5,135 bases of DNA. Source: Clostridiales bacterium (GTDB lineage: Bacteria > Bacillota > Clostridia > Lachnospirales > Lachnospiraceae). Positions within the stretch are counted from its first letter, which is position 1; each line of letters opens with the position of its first letter. Under the pieces are notes generated by a model, which had not been told where the DNA came from, searched no databases, and saw only the letters and a list, made by a program, of their open reading frames with translations. The stretch lies in NCBI GenBank assembly GCA_021203115.1, contig JAJQBV010000206.1, forward strand, positions 499 to 5,633, read 5' to 3'. This document shows, in pieces, positions 1 through 5,135 of this stretch. A program made the position numbers and the translations under genes.

Positions 1-22
1 CCCTCCCCCGTCCGCCCTTCAT
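1..22 (-). CDS. Possible start of a gene downstream of queH (partial, unidentified)
   Basis: An ATG on the minus strand at 20-22 is preceded by AAGGAG (34-39) with an 11-base spacer and opens a frame that stays open to the window edge (MKGGRGR, only seven codons visible). It begins 26 bases after the queH stop codon, with no terminator between, so it could be the next gene of a queH operon. Seven codons are too few to identify a product or prove a gene. The SD spacing is slightly long, and a GTG at 30-32 lies too close to the SD to be a better start. Confidence 0.35.
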
Positions 23-48
23 TATGTTTCACTCTCCTTACTCTACAG

Positions 49-687
49 TCATTTCCGCTTATTTCGGCGCGCTTCACTCTCCGTATATTCCAACACACAG
101 CCGCAGTAATCCTGACGGTAAAGCCCGTACTGCGCCGACAGCTCAATGGACCGCTTGTATCCGTCCCGCTTTTTAAAGTCAGACGGGAGAAACGCCGCAC
201 CGCCGCCCTCCGCCGCCATCTGCTCCCCGATCTCGTTTAAAACCTCTGCATTCTTCATCGGACTGATGGTGAGCGTCGTGGTAAAATAATCCGCGCCGCG
301 CGCCGCGGCAAGCTTCGCCGTCTCGGACAGGCGCAGTTCAAAGCATTTCCGGCACCGCGCGCCGCCCTCCGGAATCTGTTCCAGTCCGCGGACGGCCTCA
401 AAAAAACGCTCCGGCTCATAGCGCCCCTCCGCGAACGAGACCGGATGCTCTGCGGGAAGCTCCGCGATCAGCCGCCGCTGCTCCGACACCCTGTGCCGAT
501 ACTCCGCCTCATCCGTGATGTTCGGATTGTAATAAAACACGGTGACGGAAAAATACCGGGACAGATACTCCAGCACATAACTGCTGCAGGGTGCGCAGCA
601 GCTGTGAAGGAGAAGCGTCGGAACCTTCCCCTGCCCTTCAAGCTCTGCAATTGTGCGATCCAGATCCTTCTGATAATTCCGCTTCAT
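49..687 (-). CDS. queH: Epoxyqueuosine reductase QueH
   Basis: QueH carries out the last step of queuosine synthesis, reducing epoxyqueuosine to queuosine at the wobble position of GUN-anticodon tRNAs in the cytoplasm. It is the cobalamin-independent, non-homologous replacement of QueG (DUF208 family). With the start at 687 the protein has 212 residues, a normal size. The family marks are visible: HSCCAPC at residues 28-34, a YYNPNI segment at 52-57, CRKC at 112-115, the TTTLTISP segment at 136-143, and CGC at 195-197 near the C-terminus. These cysteines are the expected ligands of the iron-sulphur and metal centre. The frame stays open upstream to 810, but ATG 685-687 is preferred because homologues usually begin just before such an NYQK-like segment, and because the best promoter (757-785) lies inside the longer frame. 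The SD GAGGAG (703-708) is 15 bases from the ATG, which is long; AGAGGT directly abuts the ATG. Stop TGA at 49-51. It is transcribed divergently from the ABC operon. Confidence 0.95.
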   Translation of the reverse strand: MKRNYQKDLDRTIAELEGQGKVPTLLLHSCCAPCSSYVLEYLSRYFSVTVFYYNPNITDEAEYRHRVSEQRRLIAELPAEHPVSFAEGRYEPERFFEAVRGLEQIPEGGARCRKCFELRLSETAKLAAARGADYFTTTLTISPMKNAEVLNEIGEQMAAEGGGAAFLPSDFKKRDGYKRSIELSAQYGLYRQDYCGCVLEYTESEARRNKRK

Positions 688-711
688 ACCTCTTTGCTCT
701 GTCTCCTCAGA

Positions 712-737
712 CCGGAGGCGGTGTCTCCCGCATCCGG
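712..737 (-). promoter_or_regulatory. Hairpin in the queH 5' leader
   Basis: CCGGA-G-GCGG (712-721) pairs with CCGC-A-TCCGG (728-737): nine base pairs with one internal mismatch and a six-base loop. It falls between the predicted queH transcription start (about 750) and the SD at 703-708. On the minus strand no U-tract follows, so it is not a typical terminator for queH. It does not resemble a preQ1 riboswitch. It may only stabilise the leader or limit access to the SD. On the plus strand it is followed by CATTTT, too weak to call a terminator. Confidence 0.4.
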
Positions 738-756
738 CATTTTGCATGTTCAGTTT

Positions 757-785
757 ATTATACATTTTTCCCTGTTCGGACACAA
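757..785 (-). promoter_or_regulatory. Predicted sigma-A promoter of queH
   Basis: On the minus strand a perfect -10 box TATAAT (757-762) lies 17 bases from a weak -35, TTGTGT (780-785; three of six matches). Transcription would start near 750, giving a leader of about 63 bases before the ATG at 687. The position rules against the longer queH frame starting at 810 or at the ATG 763-765, which adjoins the -10 box. Confidence 0.55.
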
Positions 786-839
786 GGATTTTATCACATC
801 CCGCTTTCATGTTTTTCTCTGCATTCCCCCGACCGCGCA

Positions 840-869
840 GTCACATCGGCAATTTCTTCATATTATAAA
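840..869 (+). promoter_or_regulatory. Weak candidate promoter of the ABC operon
   Basis: In the short AT-rich stretch before the ATPase gene, GTCACA (840-845, four of six matches to TTGACA) is followed after 18 bases by TATAAA (864-869). Overlapping alternatives TATTAT (861-866) and TATACT (871-876) exist, so the exact -10 is uncertain. The start would be near 876, leaving a leader of roughly 20 bases with no room for a riboswitch downstream of it. Confidence 0.35.
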
Positions 870-896
870 TTATACTACCAAAAAGGAGACAGGATC

Positions 897-1685
897 ATGA
901 ATACTGTATTTTCAGTCCGTCATGTAAATTTTGCCTACCACACCATGCAGGGCGAAACTCCTGCTTTATCGGATATCACCTTTGATGTAAAACAGGGAGA
1001 ATTCTTCGCGATCGTCGGCCCCTCCGGCTGCGGGAAATCCACACTCTTAAACCTGCTGTCCGGCATGCTTTTGCCGGAGTCCGGCAGCATCCTCCTGAAC
1101 GGGGAGCCGCTGACTGCGGCAAGCCGCCTCTCCATCGGCTATATGCTGCAGCAGGACTACCTTCTGGAATGGCGGAGCATCCTGAAAAATGTCCTCCTCG
1201 GGCTGGAGATCCGAGGAGAGGTAAACGCCGAATCCATCGCTTATGCGAAAGACCTTCTGCGGCAGTACGGCCTTGAAAAATTTGTCAATGCCCGTCCCAG
1301 CCAGCTCTTCGGAGGTATGCGCCAGCGGGCGGCTCTTGTGCGGACACTCGTCTTAAAGCCGAAGCTCCTGCTTCTGGATGAGCCGTTTTCCGCCCTGGAT
1401 TATCAGACAAGGCTTACCGTCGGAAACGATATCGGAGACATCATCCGCAAACAGAAAAAGACTGCCATCCTGGTGACACACGACCTCTCCGAGGCCGTCA
1501 GCCTTGCGGACCGGGTTGTTATTTTAAGCAGCCGTTCGGGCAGGATCCGGTCGATCGTCCCCATCCGCCTTCCGGAAGAGCTCACGCCGATGGAGCGGCG
1601 CAATCACCCCGCTTTCCGGGAACATTTCAATGAAATCTGGGACACAATGAATCACACAGACGATTCCGGAGGAAGTGTCTCATGA
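897..1685 (+). CDS. ABC importer ATP-binding protein, nitrate/sulfonate/taurine type
   Basis: This is the cytoplasmic ATPase that would power the permease encoded next to it (SsuB/TauB-like group). The protein has 262 residues from ATG 897, chosen because AAGGAG (883-888) lies eight bases upstream; the frame continues open to 591 but that part overlaps queH antisense and has no SD. Motifs in order: Walker A GPSGCGKST (41-49), Q-loop Gln85 in GYMLQQD, signature LFGGM (137-141), Walker B LLLLDEP (157-163) with catalytic Glu162, D-loop SALD (165-168), H-loop His195 in VTHD. The normally conserved signature serine is Phe138 (codon TTC at 1308-1310); a single T-to-C change would restore serine. 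All other ATPase residues are intact, so reduced but not necessarily absent activity is inferred. The stop overlaps the permease start by four bases (ATGA), indicating translational coupling. Substrate cannot be named: sulfonates, taurine, nitrate or pyrimidine precursors are all handled by this family. Confidence 0.95.
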   Translation: MNTVFSVRHVNFAYHTMQGETPALSDITFDVKQGEFFAIVGPSGCGKSTLLNLLSGMLLPESGSILLNGEPLTAASRLSIGYMLQQDYLLEWRSILKNVLLGLEIRGEVNAESIAYAKDLLRQYGLEKFVNARPSQLFGGMRQRAALVRTLVLKPKLLLLDEPFSALDYQTRLTVGNDIGDIIRKQKKTAILVTHDLSEAVSLADRVVILSSRSGRIRSIVPIRLPEELTPMERRNHPAFREHFNEIWDTMNHTDDSGGSVS

Positions 1686-2485
1686 GCGATTTTCCAAGTA
1701 CACAGGAACAGTTTTTCCGGAGACAGAAGCGCCACCGGAGACGGGTTCTCTTTTTCCGGATTCTTGTCATCGCTGCCTTTCTCCTGCTCTGGGAGACGGC
1801 GGCGCACTTCGGCTGGATCGACGACTTTATTTTCAGCAGCCCTTCCCGCCTGTTTTTCTGCCTGATCGATCTGGCAAAAAGCGGCGTGATCGGGCGGCAC
1901 ATCCGCGTCACCCTTCTGGAAACCATCGTGAGCTTCCTTCTGGTATCGGGCATCACGGTTCTGGCTGCCATCCTGCTGTGGTCCGACAAATCCGTCTCGG
2001 AAACCTTTGAGCCCTATCTGGTGATCCTGAACAGTCTGCCGAAATCTGCACTCGCGCCGCTGCTCATCGTCTGGCTCGGCGCGAACTATCGGACCATCAT
2101 CGTCACCGGCATGTCCGTGGCCATATTCGGGTCTATCCTGAACCTCTATCAGGGGTTCCTGTCCGTGGATCCGGACCGCATCCGCCTCATCGAGACGCTG
2201 GGCGGGAACCGTAAAAATGTCCTCACAAAGGTTGTCCTTCCGGCCAACCTTCCCAATCTCCTTTCCATCATGAAGGTGAATGTGGGGCTCTGCCTTGTCG
2301 GCGTCGTCATCGGAGAATTCATCTCCTCCCGCGCCGGACTCGGTTATATGATCATCTACGGCAGCCAGGTGTTCAAGCTGGATTGGGTCATTCTGGGGAT
2401 TGTGATCCTCTGCCTCATCGCCATGGCGCTGTATCAGGCGATCGTCTTGATTGAGAAATGGTATCTGCGCAGAATATCCGGTTGA
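1682..2485 (+). CDS. ABC importer permease, nitrate/sulfonate/taurine type
   Basis: This is the inner membrane subunit of the importer (BPD_transp_1 fold, SsuC/TauC-like), 267 residues, normal for the family. After a basic cytoplasmic N-terminus (residues 13-21 rich in Arg/Lys) hydrophobic segments lie at about 21-41, 79-100, 113-133, 136-157, 200-214 and 235-257. The cytoplasmic EAA loop, which docks on the ATPase, is visible around 165-191: the ETLGG segment and the trailing VVLPANLP are kept, though the EAA triplet itself reads RLI. GEF at 211-213 and the GLGYMI segment (219-224) are also typical. ATG 1682-1684 overlaps the ATPase stop; its SD GGAGG (1668-1672) lies inside the ATPase gene, nine bases away. 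No periplasmic-type binding protein gene follows: the operon ends at a hairpin and meets lon head-on. The partner binding protein must be encoded elsewhere or be absent. Confidence 0.94.
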   Translation: MSDFPSTQEQFFRRQKRHRRRVLFFRILVIAAFLLLWETAAHFGWIDDFIFSSPSRLFFCLIDLAKSGVIGRHIRVTLLETIVSFLLVSGITVLAAILLWSDKSVSETFEPYLVILNSLPKSALAPLLIVWLGANYRTIIVTGMSVAIFGSILNLYQGFLSVDPDRIRLIETLGGNRKNVLTKVVLPANLPNLLSIMKVNVGLCLVGVVIGEFISSRAGLGYMIIYGSQVFKLDWVILGIVILCLIAMALYQAIVLIEKWYLRRISG

Positions 2486-2524
2486 AAGAAAAAGAGCGGC
2501 AAGAGTATGAAAACTCCTGCCGCT
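2486..2524 (-). terminator. Rho-independent terminator of lon, probably bidirectional
   Basis: Arms 2495-2506 and 2513-2524 form a 12-base stem with one mismatch (AGCGGCA-GAGT type) and a six-base loop. Read on the minus strand it is followed by CTTTTTCTTT, a good U-tract, 19 bases after the lon stop codon. On the plus strand the tail TCCTGCTTTG is poor in U, but the A-rich stretch before the stem and its position nine bases after the permease stop suggest it also ends the ABC transcript, perhaps less efficiently. Confidence 0.85.
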
Positions 2525-2543
2525 TCCTGCTTTGACAATCTCA

Positions 2544-4817
2544 TTACTCAATGAGTCCGGTCGCCTTCAGCACTTCCTCCACCCGCTTCACGGGAATGAT
2601 CTCCAGTTCGTTTTTGACCTCATCCGCCACATCCTCAAGGTCATCCGTATTTTCATACGGGATAAAGACCCGCTTGATGCCTGCGCGTTGCGCCGCCATC
2701 AGCTTTTCCGGAAGGCCGCCGATCGGCATCACGCCGCCGCGGAGAGAAATCTCGCCGGTCATGGCCACATCCGTTGGAACGGATTTTTTCAACGCCAGGG
2801 AGACAAGGGCTGTCGTGATGGTAACGCCCGCGGAGGGTCCGTCCTTCGGAACCGCTCCCGCCGGGACATGCACATGCAGATTCTGCTTCTCCCACCGCTT
2901 CGTCTCCCGCGGGAACATGGAACGCACCAGCGTCAGCGCAATCTGAACCGACTCCTTCATCACATCGCCCAACTGCCCTGTCACATTGATCTTGCCGCTT
3001 CCCTCCGTGACCGAGGACTCGATGAAAAGGATCTCACCGCCCGCCCGTGTCCATGCCAGACCGGTCACAACGCCCGGCCGCGCCTTCTTCATGCGCCGGT
3101 CATGGCGGATGCCGTGTCCGTCAAGAAATTCGGGAACCTTCTTTATGCCCACCGTGATGCTCTTTCGATCCCCGCGGTAGAGCATGACCGCCGCATGCCG
3201 GCAGAGGACATCCAGTTGTTTTTTCAGGCCGCGGACACCGGACTCTGCCGTATACTCTGCGATAATCCTGTGTATCGCCTCATCCGTCACCTTCAGGGAA
3301 GACTTTTTGATTCCCATACTCTCCATCGCCTTCGGAAGCAGGTGCTTTCTGGCGATGTGAAACTTCTCCGTCTCCGTATAGCCGGGGAACTGAATGACCT
3401 CCATCCGGTTTAACAGCGGCTCCGGAATCGTGTCCGTGGCGTTTGCCGTGCAGACAAAAAGCACATCGGAGAGGTCATAGGGTACGTTCATGTAGTGATC
3501 CGTAAAGCTGAAATTCTGCTCCGGATCCAGAACCTCCAGAAGCGCGCTCGCCGGATCGCCGTTGTATTCCCGCGCCAGCTTATCCACCTCGTCCAGAACA
3601 ATGACCGGATTGGACGCGCCGCTGCGCTTCACGCCCTCCATGATCCGTCCCGGCATCGCGCCGATATAGGTCCTGCGGTGGCCGCGAATCTCCGCCTCAT
3701 CGCGGATGCCGCCCAGACTGATGCGGACATACTCCCGGTGCAGAGACCGGGCAATGCTCTGGCCGATACTGGTTTTACCCGTGCCGGGCGCGCCCACAAA
3801 CAGCAGAATCGACCCGGACTGTTTGTTCTTCAGCGCCATGACCGCAATCTGCTGGATGATGCGCTCCTTCACCTTCTCCAGTCCGTAGTGATCCTCATTT
3901 AAGACTGCCTCGGCCTCCGTCAGATCAATCGCCTGCGGCTCAGCCTTCTGCCACTTCAGAGAGGTAACGAAATCAAGGTAGTCGTAAAGCATCCCATACT
4001 CGTGGCTGTCCTTCCCCTCCTGCTTCATGCGGTTTAAGACCTTCTCCGCCTCAGCCCTCGCCTCCGGATTCATCCCGGATTCCTCTATCTTCTTCTCAAA
4101 CTTCCGCACATCAGAGATATTCTCCGGATGTATCTCATCCAATTCCTTCTGCAAAAAAGAAATCTGCTTTTTCAGCGCCGCCTCCCGGTACGCTTTCTCA
4201 TGGGTCTCCTGCTGTGCGTTCGCCGCCTCGCCGCTGACCTTGATCAGCTCGATAAACTCGAGAACCGTATTCCGGATCATCTCGGCCTGCGCCCGCTGGG
4301 AATCTATATCGACAAAGGCATACTTATCCTCCGGTGAAAGGTTCATATATCCGGAAATCGCACAGATGATCTCCTGCAGAGAATGCCAGTGCTGGATAAA
4401 CGACCGCGCCACAACGCCCCACTGGAACGACTGAACCATCTGCAGCAGCTTCCCGCGGGTCTCCCTGTAAATCTGTTTGCGGTACTCCTCGTCCAGATCC
4501 TCCACCTGCGGGGAAACCGCGGCGGAGGCCGTGATTCTCCCATCCTCCATCGAAATATCGGTGAGCTCGGCCCGGTTCACCACACGGATGCTGACATTGC
4601 CCTCATCGTCTGTGTTCTGAACCTTCCCGACGAGTCCCTTCTCATAAAAATCCTCCGGTGACAGTTCCGATTTCTGCTTATTATCCTTCTGAATCAGAAA
4701 CAGCACATCCTCGCCCTCAGAAAAATCCCGTTCAGCCATGGAGGCGATCACATCCCGTTTAAAGTAGAAGTTTACCCCCGGCAAAAGCAACATATCATAA
4801 GTAGGTAAAACGATCAT
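2544..4817 (-). CDS. lon: ATP-dependent protease Lon (endopeptidase La)
   Basis: Lon is a cytosolic homohexameric AAA+ serine protease that degrades misfolded proteins and selected regulators. The protein has 757 residues, near the usual 770-810. Order: N-terminal substrate-binding domain (about 1-190), helical/coiled segment (about 200-275, with QKELDEIHP), AAA+ module and C-terminal protease domain. Visible motifs: Walker A GAPGTGKTS (342-350), Walker B VIVLDEVDK (405-413), sensor-1 Asn459 in TAN, arginine finger Arg471 in LLNRME, sensor-2 Arg529 in GVRGL, catalytic Ser662 in PKDGPSAG and Lys705 in GGLPEK. The Ser-Lys distance of 43 residues equals that of E. coli Lon (679/722). ATG 4815-4817 is chosen because AGGAGG (4824-4829) lies six bases upstream; an in-frame TTG at 4839-4841 lies upstream of that SD and inside the operator. 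All catalytic residues are present, so the enzyme should be active. It stands alone, with its own promoter, CIRCE operator and terminator. Confidence 0.97.
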   Translation of the reverse strand: MIVLPTYDMLLLPGVNFYFKRDVIASMAERDFSEGEDVLFLIQKDNKQKSELSPEDFYEKGLVGKVQNTDDEGNVSIRVVNRAELTDISMEDGRITASAAVSPQVEDLDEEYRKQIYRETRGKLLQMVQSFQWGVVARSFIQHWHSLQEIICAISGYMNLSPEDKYAFVDIDSQRAQAEMIRNTVLEFIELIKVSGEAANAQQETHEKAYREAALKKQISFLQKELDEIHPENISDVRKFEKKIEESGMNPEARAEAEKVLNRMKQEGKDSHEYGMLYDYLDFVTSLKWQKAEPQAIDLTEAEAVLNEDHYGLEKVKERIIQQIAVMALKNKQSGSILLFVGAPGTGKTSIGQSIARSLHREYVRISLGGIRDEAEIRGHRRTYIGAMPGRIMEGVKRSGASNPVIVLDEVDKLAREYNGDPASALLEVLDPEQNFSFTDHYMNVPYDLSDVLFVCTANATDTIPEPLLNRMEVIQFPGYTETEKFHIARKHLLPKAMESMGIKKSSLKVTDEAIHRIIAEYTAESGVRGLKKQLDVLCRHAAVMLYRGDRKSITVGIKKVPEFLDGHGIRHDRRMKKARPGVVTGLAWTRAGGEILFIESSVTEGSGKINVTGQLGDVMKESVQIALTLVRSMFPRETKRWEKQNLHVHVPAGAVPKDGPSAGVTITTALVSLALKKSVPTDVAMTGEISLRGGVMPIGGLPEKLMAAQRAGIKRVFIPYENTDDLEDVADEVKNELEIIPVKRVEEVLKATGLIE

Positions 4818-4823
4818 ATCTGT

Positions 4824-4829
4824 CCTCCT
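4824..4829 (-). promoter_or_regulatory. Ribosome binding site of lon
   Basis: The minus strand reads AGGAGG, six bases before ATG 4817. It decides the lon start in favour of 4817 over the in-frame TTG at 4841. It lies directly downstream of the CIRCE element, with only five bases between. Confidence 0.9.
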
Positions 4830-4834
4830 GATTG

Positions 4835-4861
4835 TTAGCAATCTAATCGTTTGAGTGCTAA
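4835..4861 (-). promoter_or_regulatory. CIRCE operator (HrcA binding site) controlling lon
   Basis: The minus strand reads TTAGCACTC, nine bases, GATTGCTAA. The consensus is TTAGCACTC-N9-GAGTGCTAA, so the left half is perfect, the spacer is exact and the right half has one mismatch (T for G). HrcA represses class I heat-shock genes such as groESL and dnaK through this site and releases it when GroEL is titrated by unfolded protein. The operator starts just at the predicted transcription start of lon (about 4862) and lies in the leader before the SD, the standard placement. Heat or folding-stress induction of lon is therefore inferred. Confidence 0.92.
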
Positions 4862-4868
4862 TAACCGT

Positions 4869-4897
4869 ATCATATACTACTTTACTGAATTTTGCAA
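4869..4897 (-). promoter_or_regulatory. Sigma-A promoter of lon
   Basis: On the minus strand TTGCAA (4892-4897, four of six matches to TTGACA) and TATGAT (4869-4874, five of six) are separated by exactly 17 bases. Transcription would begin near 4862, directly at the edge of the CIRCE element, so bound HrcA would block RNA polymerase. Confidence 0.8.
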
Positions 4898-4921
4898 GGG
4901 AAAAAACAGATTTATTTTTCT

Positions 4922-4950
4922 TTAAGAATTGATAAGATTCTCTTTATAAT
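4922..4950 (+). promoter_or_regulatory. Candidate divergent promoter reading rightward
   Basis: On the plus strand TTAAGA (4922-4927, four of six) and a perfect TATAAT (4945-4950) are 17 bases apart. A transcript would start near 4957 and run through the inverted repeat at 5003-5073. A second -10-like TATGAT (4980-4985) lacks a suitable -35. The surrounding DNA is AT-rich, so chance matches are possible, and no downstream gene is visible in the window. Confidence 0.4.
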
Positions 4951-5002
4951 CCTTCCACATTTTGGACACATTTCTTCTGTATGATACTTGCATAAAGAAA
5001 AA

Positions 5003-5073
5003 GCCTCCGGGGATAGTTGATATCAACCCGGACATTCAGAATCAAGGAGAAGGCAATCAACGTTTTCGGAGGC
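5003..5073. other. Potential structured RNA or terminator element of unknown family
   Basis: GCCTCCG (5003-5009) and CGGAGGC (5067-5073) are perfect inverted copies enclosing 57 bases. Inside lie a perfect palindrome GTTGATATCAAC (5016-5027) flanked by CCGGG (5007-5011) and CCCGG (5027-5031), and three copies of ATCAA (5022, 5041, 5056) that could each pair with TTGAT (5017-5021). On the minus strand the repeat is followed directly by TTTTTCTTT, so it could terminate transcription coming from the right. On the plus strand the closing stem would hide a GGAGG (5068-5072). I do not recognise it as a known riboswitch or ribozyme class. Confidence 0.45.
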
Positions 5074-5082
5074 GCCTAACAA

Positions 5083-5135
5083 TGGTGTGCTTCCCGTCAA
5101 GTAGACAATAAAAAAATTAAAAAGTTTTTCCCGCC
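5083..5135. mobile_element. Possible terminus of an IS3-family insertion sequence (partial)
   Basis: From 5083 the sequence begins TGGTGTG, continues with CCCGTCAAGTAGACA (5093-5107) and then becomes A/T-rich. The arrangement TG, CCC, AAGT and GACA resembles the terminal repeats of IS150-type IS3-family elements, as remembered rather than compared. The element body would lie to the right of the window. A minus-strand frame across this end could be the last codons of a transposase (ending LLST and a TGA at 5099-5101), but only about a dozen residues are visible. The second end and the target duplication are outside the window, so this stays tentative. Confidence 0.35.

Noticed and set aside
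688..810. N-terminal extension of QueH by up to 41 residues
   Set aside because: The extra part is low in family-like sequence, overlaps the best promoter -10 box and has no good SD at any of its start codons.
591..896. Upstream extension of the ABC ATPase frame
   Set aside because: It is the antisense of queH and its leader; the SD at 883-888 and the ABC fold both place the start at 897.
1652..2551. Long minus-strand frame (299 codons) opposite the permease
   Set aside because: Its composition (rich in D, E, H, Q, R) is typical of an antisense shadow; it has no SD or family motifs, and the plus strand carries a convincing permease.
2532..3413. Long plus-strand frame (293 codons) opposite lon
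   Set aside because: It is antisense to the highly conserved Lon protease domain, begins in the lon terminator region and shows no domain signature.
4818..4841. Lon start at the in-frame TTG 4839-4841
   Set aside because: The strong SD AGGAGG lies downstream of this codon and the codon falls inside the CIRCE operator; ATG 4817 has ideal spacing.
5082..5111. Nine-codon ORF with GGAGG nine bases upstream, as a leader peptide
   Set aside because: The SD spacing is good, but the ORF coincides with the proposed IS end and no downstream gene is visible, so it is kept only as a remark on the folded element.
4950..5111. Plus-strand frame of 53 codons without stops across the right intergenic region
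   Set aside because: It has no ATG start with an SD before 5082, and its length is compatible with chance; the inverted repeats explain the sequence at least as well.
1..5135. CRISPR arrays, tRNA or rRNA genes, phage attachment sites
   Set aside because: No regularly spaced repeats, no tRNA-like cloverleaf and no rRNA segments were seen on either strand.

Overview
The window looks like chromosomal DNA from a Gram-positive anaerobe of the class Clostridia, most likely Lachnospiraceae. This is inferred from the QueH-type epoxyqueuosine reductase, strong AGGAGG-type ribosome binding sites, a CIRCE heat-shock operator, moderately GC-rich genes with AT-rich intergenic DNA, and the general style of the Lon and ABC proteins. 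No database search was possible, so the family name is an impression.

Layout. Minus strand, 49-687: queH, the last enzyme of tRNA queuosine synthesis, with its own promoter and a hairpin in its 5' leader. The start of another minus-strand gene may lie at the extreme left edge. Plus strand, 897-2485: a two-gene operon for an ABC importer of the nitrate/sulfonate/taurine type, an ATPase and a permease whose start and stop codons overlap. No substrate-binding protein gene accompanies it. Around 2495-2524 a hairpin separates the convergent ABC operon and lon; its U-rich tail serves lon. Minus strand, 2544-4817: a complete ATP-dependent protease Lon. Its control region is very readable: SD, a near-perfect CIRCE operator (4835-4861) and a sigma-A promoter directly upstream, so Lon is probably repressed by HrcA and induced by heat or protein-folding stress.

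The right end (4862-5135) has no recognised gene. It holds the lon promoter, a possible divergent promoter, a segment closed by a GCCTCCG/CGGAGGC inverted repeat that could fold as RNA in either direction, and a sequence resembling the terminal repeat of an IS3-family insertion sequence whose body would lie beyond the window.

The genes do not form one pathway: they are tRNA modification, small-molecule import and protein quality control. Nothing here amounts to a clearly new system. The most informative points are the CIRCE control of lon, the altered ABC signature motif (LFGGM in place of LSGGM) in an importer lacking its binding protein, and the unexplained structured segment at the right edge.
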